NCBI GenBank assembly: GCA_031976175.1
Contig: DALYLR010000032.1
Coordinates: forward strand, 1-42,956
Source of the DNA: DMER01 sp003451645
Lineage (GTDB): Bacteria > Pseudomonadota > Alphaproteobacteria > Micropepsales > Micropepsaceae
Length of the DNA: 42,956 nucleotides
Reading direction: 5' to 3'
Each line of letters begins with the position of its first letter. The stretch's first letter is position 1. Both the position numbers and the translations under genes were made by a program. Positions 24,326-33,517 of the stretch are shown here, in pieces. A model generated the notes under the pieces. It saw only the letters and a list, made by a program, of their open reading frames with translations, was not told the DNA's origin and made no database searches.

Positions 24326-26158
24326 ATGCTTCAAGAAACCAAGTTCCAGAGCTTTACCGTCGCGGCTGATCCGCGGCAAGGCCCACCCCGCCTCGCGGCA
24401 CTGCGTGCACGACTGCGTGCGCAAGGTCTTGATGGCTTTATCATACCGCGTGCGGATGAATTCCAGGGTGAGTATGTGCCCGCGCGCTCTGAACGCTTAA
24501 GCTGGCTGACCGGCTTCACGGGTTCGGCTGGCGCTTGCGTCGCCATGCTGGACAGGGCCGCCGTTTTTGTAGATGGCCGTTACACGGTTCAGGTCGTGGA
24601 GCAAGTCGACACAACCGCCTTCGCGATCGAATCGTTGATCGATAATCCCCCGCATAAATGGCTTGAGGCCAACCTCCAAGCGGGCATGCGGTTCGGCTTC
24701 GATCCTTGGATGCACGCCGTCACTGCAGCCGAGCAACTTGATGCAGCGGCAAAGGCCGCCGGGGCCGAGCTTGTCGCTGTGACAAGCAACCCGTTGGATG
24801 AAGCCTGGGATGATCAGCCGGCGGCCCCATTAGGCGCAGTCACCGCCCACGCTATCGAATATGCGGGCGAGGATTCAGCCTCAAAGCGGACACGTATTGC
24901 CGCCGCCATAGCATCCCAGGGTGCAGCCGCCGCAATAATCTCCATGCCAGAATCCATTGCCTGGCTCTTGAATGTGCGCGGTGCGGATGTTCCGCACACG
25001 CCCTTCCCGCTGTCGTATGCGGTGCTGGACAAGGATGGCCATGTCACCTGGTTCATCGACCGGCGTAAGCTTACCCCAGGCATCGAGGCATGGATCGGCA
25101 ATGCGGTGACTATCCAGGCATTCGATCAATTGGGCGCGCACCTCGACGGATTGGGACATGCCAAGACAAAAGTGCTGGCAGACCCCTCCACCGTCTCCTA
25201 CTGGATGTATCAGCGCCTTAATCAGGCGGGAGCCAAGATCATCCGCGCGGCCGACCCCATAAGCCTGCCAAAGGCCTGCAAGAACCCGACCGAACTCCAG
25301 GGCTTCCGTAATGCGCACCAGCGCGACGGCGTTGCGATCACACGCTTTCTGCACTGGCTCGATCAAGAGGCGCCGCACGGCAGTGTGGACGAGATCCACG
25401 CCTGCCGAAAATTAGAAGCGTTCCGCTTGGACAATGGCGCCCTCAAGGATTTGAGCTTCGACACGATTTCGGCTTCGGGTCCGAACGCGGCCCTGCCCCA
25501 TTATCGGGTCTCGGCGACGTCCAACCGCAAACTGGGCAAGGATGAGATCTTTCTGGTCGATTCCGGGGGCCAGTACCTGGACGGCACAACCGACATCACT
25601 CGCACGGTCATCATTGGCACACCAACGGCTGAGATGCGCGACCGCTTCACGCGTGTCTTGCGCGGCCACATCGCTTTGGCATTGGCGCGCTTTCCGGACG
25701 GCACCGCCGGTGTGCATCTCGATGCCCTGGCGCGCGCACCACTTTGGGACGGTGGCTTTGACTTCGATCACGGGACGGGTCACGGCGTTGGCTCATACTT
25801 GAGCGTTCATGAGGGTCCACAAAACATCTCTAAACGGATGATCGCGGTTCCGCTGAAACCGGGCATGGTCTGCTCAAACGAGCCGGGTTATTACAAACAA
25901 GGCCAGTATGGCATCCGCATTGAGAATTTGATTGCCGTAACCGCACCCACTGACATCCCTGGCGGCGAGCGCTCCATGATGTCCTTTGAAACCTTGACCT
26001 ATGCACCCATTGACCGGCGCCTCATCGCGGTGGAGATGCTGACAGCGCAAGAGCGCAGCTGGCTGAACGCCTACCATGCGCGAGTGTTGGATGTCATCGG
26101 CCCGCACCTCGATGGCAATGTCCGTGCCTGGGCCGCAGCTGCTTGTGCGCCTCTGTGA
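24326..26158 (+). CDS. Aminopeptidase P family protein, M24
   Basis: Metallopeptidase of 610 residues that removes N-terminal residues before proline; probably cytoplasmic, no signal peptide. It has the three-domain layout of the long XPNPEP1-type enzymes: two creatinase-like domains (the first around FQGEYVPARSERLSWLTGFTGSAG, the second up to about residue 310) and the pita-bread catalytic domain. The five metal ligands are Asp412, Asp423, His486, Glu519 and Glu533, the same spacing as human XPNPEP1 to within one residue. The family HGTGHGVG and SNEPGYYK motifs are intact. The ATG at 24326 lacks a strong ribosome binding site. Its stop is 11 bp before the VOC gene's ATG. Confidence 0.95.
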   Translation: MLQETKFQSFTVAADPRQGPPRLAALRARLRAQGLDGFIIPRADEFQGEYVPARSERLSWLTGFTGSAGACVAMLDRAAVFVDGRYTVQVVEQVDTTAFAIESLIDNPPHKWLEANLQAGMRFGFDPWMHAVTAAEQLDAAAKAAGAELVAVTSNPLDEAWDDQPAAPLGAVTAHAIEYAGEDSASKRTRIAAAIASQGAAAAIISMPESIAWLLNVRGADVPHTPFPLSYAVLDKDGHVTWFIDRRKLTPGIEAWIGNAVTIQAFDQLGAHLDGLGHAKTKVLADPSTVSYWMYQRLNQAGAKIIRAADPISLPKACKNPTELQGFRNAHQRDGVAITRFLHWLDQEAPHGSVDEIHACRKLEAFRLDNGALKDLSFDTISASGPNAALPHYRVSATSNRKLGKDEIFLVDSGGQYLDGTTDITRTVIIGTPTAEMRDRFTRVLRGHIALALARFPDGTAGVHLDALARAPLWDGGFDFDHGTGHGVGSYLSVHEGPQNISKRMIAVPLKPGMVCSNEPGYYKQGQYGIRIENLIAVTAPTDIPGGERSMMSFETLTYAPIDRRLIAVEMLTAQERSWLNAYHARVLDVIGPHLDGNVRAWAAAACAPL

Positions 26159-26169
26159 GTGCTGGCACG

Positions 26170-27024
26170 ATGGCGCCCATCGAACGCTTTGATCATGCAT
26201 TAATTGCTGTTGCTGACCTCGAGGCTGCCGCGGCGGCTTATCGCAGTTTGGGCTTCCGCCTGACGCCGCGCGGGGAGCATACGGGCAAAGGCACGGCCAA
26301 TTACTGCATCATGTTTGGTGACAGTTATTTGGAGCTGATCGGCGTGGTGGATCCTTCGCTGGCAAGTGGCCGCTTAGCGGCGCGGATCGCCTCGGCGGGC
26401 GAAGGCGGTATCGGCCTTGCCTATGGAGGCGATGACGCCAACACAATCCACGAGGCCCTGCGAGGGGCGGGCGTTGAGGCCGAAGCGCCGGTATCGCTGA
26501 GCAGACCACTCACGCTAGACAGTGAGACGAACGAGGTTCGCTTTGCCAATGTCATGATGCCAGCGGCTGGGCTGGAGCCCCTCATCCAATTTGTCTGTAC
26601 TCATCAGACCCCGGAATTGACGAGGGCGCGGCATGAATGGCAATTGCACGCCAATGGTGCCACAGGCTTGAACGAAGTCATTATTGCTGTCACGGAACCC
26701 GGGGCACACGCTGCCGCAATGCGCCGCATGTTTGGGCAGCAAGCGGTCCGCGAGCGTCAAGGGGAAGTGACCGCCCTTGTTGAACCCCTGACTTTGCGCC
26801 TCTGCACTTGGAACAAGATTGCCGAGCGCTTTCCCCACAGCGCGGTGAAGCAACCGTCCGTGTTGCCCCATATTGCGGCGCTGTGCCTGGACGTGACAGA
26901 GCCGGATGCTGCCACGACCATGTGGGACATGGCGGGCATCAAATATTTTGAGGGCGCAGGCGGTGCGGTCTATGTGGGGCCTAGCAGCGCTTGCGGTGTC
27001 ATCCTGGAACTCTCAGAGGGCTAA
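26170..27024 (+). CDS. VOC family glyoxalase-like protein
   Basis: Vicinal-oxygen-chelate protein of 284 residues with two betaalphabetabetabeta modules. The first (residues 1-130) begins IERFDHALIAVADLEAAAAAYRSLGF and includes GTANYCIMFGDSYLELIG, typical of the Glyoxalase_3 group; the second starts near residue 165 (TGLNEVIIAVTEP). His9 and Glu in YLELIG are probable metal ligands, but the reaction is unknown; members include dioxygenases, lyases and resistance proteins. ATG 26170 follows the aminopeptidase stop by 11 bp and is preferred over the open frame to 26143. It ends with no spacer before the convergent ligA stop, so no terminator fits between them. Confidence 0.85.
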   Translation: MAPIERFDHALIAVADLEAAAAAYRSLGFRLTPRGEHTGKGTANYCIMFGDSYLELIGVVDPSLASGRLAARIASAGEGGIGLAYGGDDANTIHEALRGAGVEAEAPVSLSRPLTLDSETNEVRFANVMMPAAGLEPLIQFVCTHQTPELTRARHEWQLHANGATGLNEVIIAVTEPGAHAAAMRRMFGQQAVRERQGEVTALVEPLTLRLCTWNKIAERFPHSAVKQPSVLPHIAALCLDVTEPDAATTMWDMAGIKYFEGAGGAVYVGPSSACGVILELSEG

Positions 27025-29142
27025 CTACTGGCCTTCAATCAAGGCCAGCCACTGATCCTCATCGATCACCTTGACGCCGTGCTTCTGAGCGTCTGCAAGT
27101 TTTGAACCGGCGCCCGGTCCCGCAACCAGCAAATCGGTCTTAGCAGACACCGACCCCGCAACCTTGGCACCAAGGCTCTCGGCGCGCGCTTTGGCTTCAG
27201 AGCGGCTCATTTTTTCAAGTGTCCCGGTAAACACGACGGTCTTGCCCGCCACAGGCGTCGCAGTCTTGCGCTGCGCTGCCTTCGTCACGTTAATGACCGC
27301 ACGAAGCCTCTTGACCTCCTCCAGATTGTGCGGCTCCCGGAAGAACTCAGCAATCGCGGCGGCCACAACGGGTCCGATGCCATCAACGGCCTCAAGGTGG
27401 TTCAGCGCCGGCGCATCGCCCTGTGCGGCCGCGCGCATCGCGTTCTCAAATTCATCCGCACTCTGATAATGCCGCGCGAGCAATTTGGCCGTTGCCTCCC
27501 CAACATGTAGAATGCCCAGCGCAAAGATGTATCGCTCAAGGTCGATCGTCCGCCGCGCGTTGATGCTATCAAAGAGTTTGCGCGCCGAGGCCTCGCCCCA
27601 ACCCTCGCGGAGCGCCAATGCCCGGTCCCCGCCGGCAAACCGCTCTTCCAGCCGAAAAATGTCCGAAGGATGCGCGATGAGGCCGTCTGCGAGGAATGCC
27701 TCGACGTGCTTGGCGCCAAAGCCAACAATGTCGAAGGCATCCCGGCTTACAAAGTGCTTGATGCGCTCGGCCGCTTGCGCAGGGCAAAAGAGACCGCCTG
27801 TGCAGCGATGTTTGGCGTCTGGCTCCCCTGTCGTTGGATTGATGCCTCGAACCGCAGCGCTCTTGCAAACAGGACATTCGCCAGGAAATTCGTAAGGTTT
27901 GGCCCCATCCTGCCGCAATTCCGTCAGGACACGAACGACCTGCGGGATCACATCGCCCGCCCGCTGAACAATTACGGTGTCGCCAACACGAATGTCCTTG
28001 CGAGCAATTTCATCCTCGTTGTGCAAGGTCGCGTTCGAGACCACAACGCCACCCACGGTGACGGGCCGCAGCCGCGCAACAGGGGTCAGCGCGCCGGTGC
28101 GCCCGACCTGAATCTCGATGTCCAAAAGTTCAGTTTGGGCCTGTTCCGCTGGGAATTTGTGCGCGATGGCCCAGCGCGGCGCGCGGGTCACGTATCCCAG
28201 ACGCGCTTGCTGCTCCAGGCGATCGACCTTATAGACCACCCCATCAATGTCATAACCCAGTTGGGCCCGCATGGCGGCGAGTTTGCGGTAATAGGCAATG
28301 AGCCCGGCCGCACCCTCCACGGCCTCCATAAGGGTTTGCACCGGGAACCCCCAGTCCTGAAAGGCTGCCACGACGCCACTTTGCGTGTGCGCCGGCAGGT
28401 CGCCAATGATCTCGCCCCAAGTATAGGCCATGAAATGAAGCGGCCGCTCCGCGGTAATCGCCGGGTTTAGCTGCCGTAATGAGCCCGCCGCAGCATTTCG
28501 CGGGTTTGCGAATTCGGGCCTACCGTCCGCCGCCATGCGCTCATTCAACGTCAAAAAATCCGAATGCGTCATATAGACTTCGCCACGCACCTCAATGACC
28601 GCAGGCGGATGATCGGTACGCAAACGGTTCGGAATTGCCTTGATGGTCCGGAGATTGTTGGTGACGTCCTCCCCTGTGAAGCCGTCGCCGCGCGTCGCGC
28701 CTACTTTGAGCTCGCCATGTTCATACCGCAAACTGGCGCCGAGCCCGTCGATCTTGGGTTCAGCCAAGAATGGGACGGCCACGGCACTATCGGCATTTAG
28801 AAAGCGCCGGACACGCGCCACGAACTCCTCAACTTCGTCTTGCGTGAACGCATTTTCGAGCGAGAGCATCGGCGCGCCATGCATGACCTTGTTGAACTTG
28901 TCGGCAGGGGCGGCACCCACCTTGGCCGATGGCAACGGTCCTGCCGCCAATGCGGGGAACCTCGCTTCCAAAGCCAAGTAACGCTGTTTGAGAGTGTCAT
29001 ACTCTGCGTCTGAAATAGCTGGTGCATCGTCTTGGAAGTAGCGCCGGTCATGCTCCGCCAAGTCCATGGCGAGCCGAGCCATCTCCTCCTGCAGAACTGG
29101 GTCAGGACTATCCGCCGCCTTGGATGACCGCCTCTTGGTCAT
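27025..29142 (-). CDS. ligA: NAD-dependent DNA ligase
   Basis: Seals nicks during replication and repair using NAD. In order: the Ia domain (HDRRYFQDDAPAISDAEYD), the adenylation domain with nucleophile Lys130 in KIDG, the OB fold, a four-Cys zinc finger (CPVC ... CTGGLFC), helix-hairpin-helix repeats (including NHLEAVDGIGPVVAAAIAEF), and a C-terminal BRCT domain (TVVFTGTLEKMSRSEAKARAESLGAKV). Length 705 is slightly longer than E. coli LigA. The frame opens at TTG 29145, but ATG 29142 overlaps the recN stop by one base (TGATG) and is the better start. It is the last gene of bamD-recN-ligA. Confidence 0.97.
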   Translation of the reverse strand: MTKRRSSKAADSPDPVLQEEMARLAMDLAEHDRRYFQDDAPAISDAEYDTLKQRYLALEARFPALAAGPLPSAKVGAAPADKFNKVMHGAPMLSLENAFTQDEVEEFVARVRRFLNADSAVAVPFLAEPKIDGLGASLRYEHGELKVGATRGDGFTGEDVTNNLRTIKAIPNRLRTDHPPAVIEVRGEVYMTHSDFLTLNERMAADGRPEFANPRNAAAGSLRQLNPAITAERPLHFMAYTWGEIIGDLPAHTQSGVVAAFQDWGFPVQTLMEAVEGAAGLIAYYRKLAAMRAQLGYDIDGVVYKVDRLEQQARLGYVTRAPRWAIAHKFPAEQAQTELLDIEIQVGRTGALTPVARLRPVTVGGVVVSNATLHNEDEIARKDIRVGDTVIVQRAGDVIPQVVRVLTELRQDGAKPYEFPGECPVCKSAAVRGINPTTGEPDAKHRCTGGLFCPAQAAERIKHFVSRDAFDIVGFGAKHVEAFLADGLIAHPSDIFRLEERFAGGDRALALREGWGEASARKLFDSINARRTIDLERYIFALGILHVGEATAKLLARHYQSADEFENAMRAAAQGDAPALNHLEAVDGIGPVVAAAIAEFFREPHNLEEVKRLRAVINVTKAAQRKTATPVAGKTVVFTGTLEKMSRSEAKARAESLGAKVAGSVSAKTDLLVAGPGAGSKLADAQKHGVKVIDEDQWLALIEGQ

Positions 29143-30839
29143 CAACGGCGCTCCTTGCGCCGGCGTTGTTGGCTTGCGCGCGCATCTATCAATGCGAGGG
29201 CCGCCGCGCGTGCTTCGTTGGTAACCTTCGCGCCCGCGAGCATCCTGGCGACTTCTTCCGTACGCGCATCATCATCAAGGCGCCGAATGCCGGTGCGCAT
29301 GATGCCTTGCTGCATAGATTTTGCGATCAGATAGTGATGATCCCCGCGTGCGGCCACTTGCGGGGCGTGCGTCACAACCAAAACCTGGACGGAGCGTGAA
29401 AGTGCGCTTAATCGCTCACCGACCGCGTCGGCAACGGCGCCGCCAACGCCACGGTCAATTTCATCGAAAATCAGCGTCTGGGCGGCGCCTTCGGACGCTA
29501 ATGCGACCTTTAGTGCGAGCGAAAAGCGTGACAACTCGCCACCCGAAGCGATCCGGTTGAGTGCTCCATAGGGCGCGCCCGGATTGGTCGAGACAGTAAA
29601 GCCAACACGATCGAGACCATGGGGACCAGCGTGACTGAGTTCTAGCGGCGTCACCTCGGTCCGAAACCGAGCCTTGTCAAGCTTGAGCGGCGCAAGCTCC
29701 TTGGCGACCGCGCCATCAAGTGCGCCCCCCGCCGCCACACGCCGGGTGCTCAGCTCTCGGCCCAATCGTTGAAACTGGTCGCGAATTCCGGCTTCTTGCG
29801 CCTCCAGACTGCGGATGCGTTCACTAGCATCCTTGAGATTGTCAAGAGCATCGCGCATTTGGCCAAGCCGGACGGGAAGGCCTTCGCATGGAACCCCGTA
29901 TTTGCGCGCCGCTGCGCGCAATGAAAAGAGCCGCGTTTCGACTGCCTCAAGACGTCGCGCATCGGCGCCGATGGAGCGCGCCGCAGCCTCAATCGCGACA
30001 CGCGCCTCACTCACTTCGATCAGAGCACGCTCAATCGTGACGACCGCAGCATCAAGCAGCCCCTGGGCTGACGCTTGCGCTCGCGTCAGACGTCGCAGCG
30101 CCAGGTTAAGACGTCCATCTACCCCCTGGCCCCCGCTAACCGCGTCGACAGCGTCGGCCAAATCCGATGAAATTTTTTCGGCCGCCATCAGCAAGGTACG
30201 CTCCGACGCCAGCGCAGTTTCCTCGCCAGGCTGAGGATCGAGCGTGCCGAGTTCGCGGACAGCATGCTCCAGAAACTCGCACTCGCGCTCGTTCCGCGCT
30301 TGCTCGGACCGCGCCTGTTCGAGCGCCTCTTGTGTTTGCCGCCATGCAGAATACGCTAATGCAACCGCACCAGTGCTGTCGGCCAGTCCTCCAAATTGAT
30401 CCAGAAGCCCGCGATGCGTGCCCGGATCCAGCAACCCACTGTCATCATGTTGGCCGTGGATTTCGACCAATGCCTTGCCGATATCGCGCAAAAACCCTGC
30501 CGAGACAGGCTGATCGTTAAGATGCGCGCGCGCGCGTCCTTCGGCCGTCACCTGCCGCCGGACAATGAGGGCGCCATCGGCATCAAAACCATTCTGACGG
30601 ACCATGTCACGAACGGGATGCTTGGCTGCTGGCTCGAGGACCGCAGTCACCGTTGCCTGCGGCGCCCCTGGCCTGACTGTGTCACGATCAGAACGCCCGC
30701 CGAGCACGAACGTCAACGCGTCCAGCAGGATCGACTTGCCCGCGCCTGTCTCGCCCGTAAGGACGTTGAGACCTCTTTCGAGCTCAAGGTCCAACGAGTC
30801 GATCAAAACAAAGTCGCGAATCGATAGCGCACTCAGCAT
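29142..30839 (-). CDS. recN: DNA repair protein RecN
   Basis: SMC-like ATPase that acts early in double-strand-break repair. Walker A GETGAGKS lies at residues 29-36, the ABC-type signature and Walker B near the end (LNRIASGGELSRFSLALK and LIFDEIDRGVGG), and the region between is a long coiled coil rich in Ala, Glu, Gln and Arg. Length 565 is normal. It follows bamD by 57 bp and its stop TGA overlaps the ligA start by one base. In many bacteria recN is SOS-induced; I saw no clear LexA site immediately upstream, so expression may come from the bamD promoter. Confidence 0.96.
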   Translation of the reverse strand: MLSALSIRDFVLIDSLDLELERGLNVLTGETGAGKSILLDALTFVLGGRSDRDTVRPGAPQATVTAVLEPAAKHPVRDMVRQNGFDADGALIVRRQVTAEGRARAHLNDQPVSAGFLRDIGKALVEIHGQHDDSGLLDPGTHRGLLDQFGGLADSTGAVALAYSAWRQTQEALEQARSEQARNERECEFLEHAVRELGTLDPQPGEETALASERTLLMAAEKISSDLADAVDAVSGGQGVDGRLNLALRRLTRAQASAQGLLDAAVVTIERALIEVSEARVAIEAAARSIGADARRLEAVETRLFSLRAAARKYGVPCEGLPVRLGQMRDALDNLKDASERIRSLEAQEAGIRDQFQRLGRELSTRRVAAGGALDGAVAKELAPLKLDKARFRTEVTPLELSHAGPHGLDRVGFTVSTNPGAPYGALNRIASGGELSRFSLALKVALASEGAAQTLIFDEIDRGVGGAVADAVGERLSALSRSVQVLVVTHAPQVAARGDHHYLIAKSMQQGIMRTGIRRLDDDARTEEVARMLAGAKVTNEARAAALALIDARASQQRRRKERR

Positions 30840-30896
30840 TGCTGGCAGGTGCCTCGCTCTGCAGAATCAAGTCCGTTTGGCCGGAGTCTACGATGT

Positions 30897-31751
30897 CTAG
30901 AAGATGGTGCCCAGCGTTTGGGTGATCCAAGAATCGTCATTCTTGGATGGCTGCAGCTTGTTGTCAGCGAGCAGTGAATAGGAATCTTGGTACCACTCAT
31001 TGCCCGGGTAGTTGTAGCCCAACACCGCTGCGGCCGTCTGCGCCTCCTTCACGATACCGAGCGACAAGTAAGCCTCAACCAAACGGTGAAGCGCTTCTGG
31101 CACATGGCTGGTGGTCTGATACTTCTCGATCACAGTCCGGAAGCGGTTGATCGCCGCAATCTGCTGGCCGCGGGTCAAATAGTACCGGCCAATCGCCATT
31201 TCCTTGCCCGCAAGGTGATCACGCGTGAGGTCGTATTTCAGGCGAGCATCGCGCGCATACTCGGTTTGCGGGAAACGGCGGATCAAATCGGTCAGTGCGG
31301 CCGTGGCTTGCTCGGTCTTCTTTTGATCACGGCCCACATCGACGATCTGTTCGTAGAGCGACACCGCCTTCAAATAATAGGCATACGGTGCATCCTTGTT
31401 ACCGGGATGCAGTTGGATGAAGCGATCGGCCGCCAGAATGGCTTGGTTATACTTGCCGGCCTCGTAATAGCTGTAGGCCGACATGAGAATGGCGCGGCGC
31501 GCCCATACGGAATAGGGGTGCTGTCTCTCCACTTCGTCGAACGACTTCGCCGCAGGCTCCCAATTGCGCTTACGCAATTCCCCTAATGCCGCGTTGTAGA
31601 GTTGCTCGACCGGAGCCTCCTTAAACGTGGCGTTATCAGCCACACTCTCCGAGCCGCCGGAACAACCCATCAGAGCGGCCGAAACGACGCCAGCGAGGAA
31701 CAGCCGCACTGCCCAATTATGTGTATGCCGGGTGTTCACCAACTTCGCCAT
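30897..31751 (-). CDS. bamD: Outer-membrane assembly lipoprotein BamD
   Basis: Essential lipoprotein of the BAM complex that inserts beta-barrel proteins into the outer membrane. The N-terminus is a lipoprotein signal: a hydrophobic stretch from about residue 14, then the lipobox ALMGC with Cys30 as the lipidated residue. The mature part is a series of TPR-like helical repeats (PVEQLYNAALGELRKRNWEPAAKSFDEVERQHPYS, KYNQAILAADRFIQLHPGN, ALHRLVEAYLSLGIVKEAQ). AGGAG lies upstream of ATG 31751; the frame is open to 31778. It heads bamD-recN-ligA, in the usual alphaproteobacterial place after lpxC, but here an inverted regulator gene separates it from lpxC. Confidence 0.94.
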   Translation of the reverse strand: MAKLVNTRHTHNWAVRLFLAGVVSAALMGCSGGSESVADNATFKEAPVEQLYNAALGELRKRNWEPAAKSFDEVERQHPYSVWARRAILMSAYSYYEAGKYNQAILAADRFIQLHPGNKDAPYAYYLKAVSLYEQIVDVGRDQKKTEQATAALTDLIRRFPQTEYARDARLKYDLTRDHLAGKEMAIGRYYLTRGQQIAAINRFRTVIEKYQTTSHVPEALHRLVEAYLSLGIVKEAQTAAAVLGYNYPGNEWYQDSYSLLADNKLQPSKNDDSWITQTLGTIF

Positions 31752-32069
31752 GAGCTGACATTCTCCTGAGGGGCGCACAAATTGTTTACACCGCTTGCCA
31801 AAGCAATGCCGGCGGCTTCGACCGCCTTTAACAAACCTCTAATAGCCCAATTGTGCAGCATTTTCCATACATCACGATGGATTCTTTGCATTCGCCCCCC
31901 TGCCGCCCCGGACAGCTTTTTGTGAGGTCAATTGATTGGCAACCAGTGCCTTGAAGCGGGACTTCCTCGCTCTATCTACCGTTGTTGCGATTTGGATCAA
32001 GGAAATTGCCCGGCCCCAGCCAGACCGAGCGCAGGGGTAAGATGGGGTTTCACGAAAGGTAGCGATTGC
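31752..32069. other. Divergent promoter region between bamD and the XRE regulator
   Basis: 318 bp without a gene. It must hold the promoters of bamD (minus) and the XRE regulator (plus). TTAA-N7-CTAA at 31828-31842 differs by one base from the CtrA box TTAA-N7-TTAA. No strong hairpin or consensus -35/-10 pair was seen by eye. Confidence 0.4.
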
Positions 32070-32540
32070 ATGTCCCAAGAAACTGTTCGCACGCCACGCA
32101 CTGCCCAACGGGTCGATGAGCATGTTGGCGAACGCATCCGGCACCGCCGGACGGTCCTGGGCCTGACACAAGAACAATTGGCCCAATCGCTCAACATTTC
32201 CTATCAGCAATTGCAGAAATATGAGACCGCGGCCAACCGGGTCAGCGCTGGACGCCTTTACGAGATCGCCAACAAGCTGGAAGTCGATATCGGCTTCTTC
32301 TTCGAGGGTTTGCGCCAGGGACAGAGAGAGGAACCGATGCCCCATGGCGGGCGAAACCGCATCGCCCTGGATTTGGTCAAGAATTTCATGGACATCAGCG
32401 ACGCGGAAATCCGCTCTGCGGTCGCCTCTCTCGTCAAGAGTCTATCGGAGAACCCGGCGATTGGCGCCGCTCTGCTGCAAGCCAATGGTACGGAGGCGTC
32501 CGGCTCGCGCGTCACTGCCAACGACGAGGCAGCGGAATAG
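32070..32540 (+). CDS. XRE-family helix-turn-helix regulator
   Basis: Cytoplasmic DNA-binding protein of 156 residues. The HTH (about residues 19-80) has the classical Cro/C1 pattern: ERIRHRRTVLGLTQEQLAQSLNISYQQLQKYETAANRVSAGRLYEIANKLEVDIGFFFE. The C-terminal half is a short charged helix region (LVKNFMDISDAEIRSAVASLVKSLSE) typical of a conserved alphaproteobacterial single-domain XRE group. ATG 32070 with AAAGG upstream is preferred over an open frame from 31932. It is divergent from bamD and convergent with lpxC (38 bp between stops), so it interrupts an otherwise uniform minus-strand cluster. Targets unknown. Confidence 0.88.
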   Translation: MSQETVRTPRTAQRVDEHVGERIRHRRTVLGLTQEQLAQSLNISYQQLQKYETAANRVSAGRLYEIANKLEVDIGFFFEGLRQGQREEPMPHGGRNRIALDLVKNFMDISDAEIRSAVASLVKSLSENPAIGAALLQANGTEASGSRVTANDEAAE

Positions 32541-32578
32541 CAACGGCAGCACAGCGCGTTCGCTTCAAGCCGACCCTT

Positions 32579-33517
32579 TTACTCAGCCGCAACCAATTGC
32601 ATCGACGGCGCGTTCGCTGAGATCAGCCGGCGGATGGTGTCGGTGGACGGCCCATCGCGCAACGTCACAATTTCCCAAGCCGACCGGCGCGAAAACAGCT
32701 CCCGCAAAAGCTTGTTGTTGAGCGTATGACCGGTCTTGTGGCCACGGAAGAAGCCTTGCAGCGGCCAACCCGCCAGGGACAGATCACCAACAACGTCTAG
32801 CAATTTGTGACGAACAAATTCGTCCGCAAATCGCAAGCCGCCGTCATTTAAGATCGCGTCGCCATCGATCACGATTGAATTCGACAGTGAACCGCCCAGA
32901 GCGAGGCCAGCGGCTTGCAATTGCTCAACCTCATGCCGGAACCCGAAGGTACGCGCACGGGCCACCTGGCTCTTGAAGCCATTGCGGTCAAAGGTAAAGC
33001 TCATCGTTTGGGTACCAATGGCCGCACTGCCAAACGCAATGCTCATCTCAGCGTGGAAACCTTCACCGGGCAGGATCTCAGCCCACTTGTCTCCATCAGT
33101 GACCGAAACGCGTTCCCTAACGCGCAGCGCTTCTTGATAAGCAGATTGTACCTGCAGGCCAGCGCACTCGATCAGGAACACGAAAGGAGCCGCACTCCCA
33201 TCCATGATGGGGACTTCCGGCCCGTCAAGATCAACATACACGTTGGTCAGGCCAGCACCGGCAATCGCGGCCATCAAATGCTCGATTGTGGCCACTTTAA
33301 CGCCATACTCATTGGCAATGGTGGTGCCCAACCGCGTGTCGACAACCTTGTCATACTGCGCCGGCACGTAGGCGGCACGTCCAGACTGATCGACCCTGCG
33401 GAAGACTACGCCCGTACCTGTCGGCGCTGGCGAAAGTGACATATGGGTGAGAACACCGCTGTGGAGCCCCACTCCTGAGCACCGGACATTATGTTTTACG
33501 GTCGTTTGAAGAGCCAT
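32579..33517 (-). CDS. lpxC: UDP-3-O-acyl-N-acetylglucosamine deacetylase
   Basis: Zinc-dependent enzyme that makes the committed step of lipid A synthesis, removing the N-acetyl group. Zinc ligands His80 (ATIEHLMAA), His237 and Asp241 (RHKLLDVVGDL) match E. coli His79, His238 and Asp242; the general acid His264 is in HKTGHTLNNKLL. Length 312 is close to the usual size. No ribosome binding site precedes ATG 33517. The last residues are LVAAE; in E. coli the C-terminus carries an FtsH degradation tag, and I cannot tell if that applies here. It lies 426 bp after ftsZ, as the last gene of the division cluster before the inverted XRE gene. Confidence 0.97.
   Translation of the reverse strand: MALQTTVKHNVRCSGVGLHSGVLTHMSLSPAPTGTGVVFRRVDQSGRAAYVPAQYDKVVDTRLGTTIANEYGVKVATIEHLMAAIAGAGLTNVYVDLDGPEVPIMDGSAAPFVFLIECAGLQVQSAYQEALRVRERVSVTDGDKWAEILPGEGFHAEMSIAFGSAAIGTQTMSFTFDRNGFKSQVARARTFGFRHEVEQLQAAGLALGGSLSNSIVIDGDAILNDGGLRFADEFVRHKLLDVVGDLSLAGWPLQGFFRGHKTGHTLNNKLLRELFSRRSAWEIVTLRDGPSTDTIRRLISANAPSMQLVAAE

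Noticed and set aside
31828..31842. CtrA box upstream of the XRE regulator and bamD
   Set aside because: TTAA-N7-CTAA has one mismatch, and such a short AT-rich pattern occurs by chance; kept only as a note.
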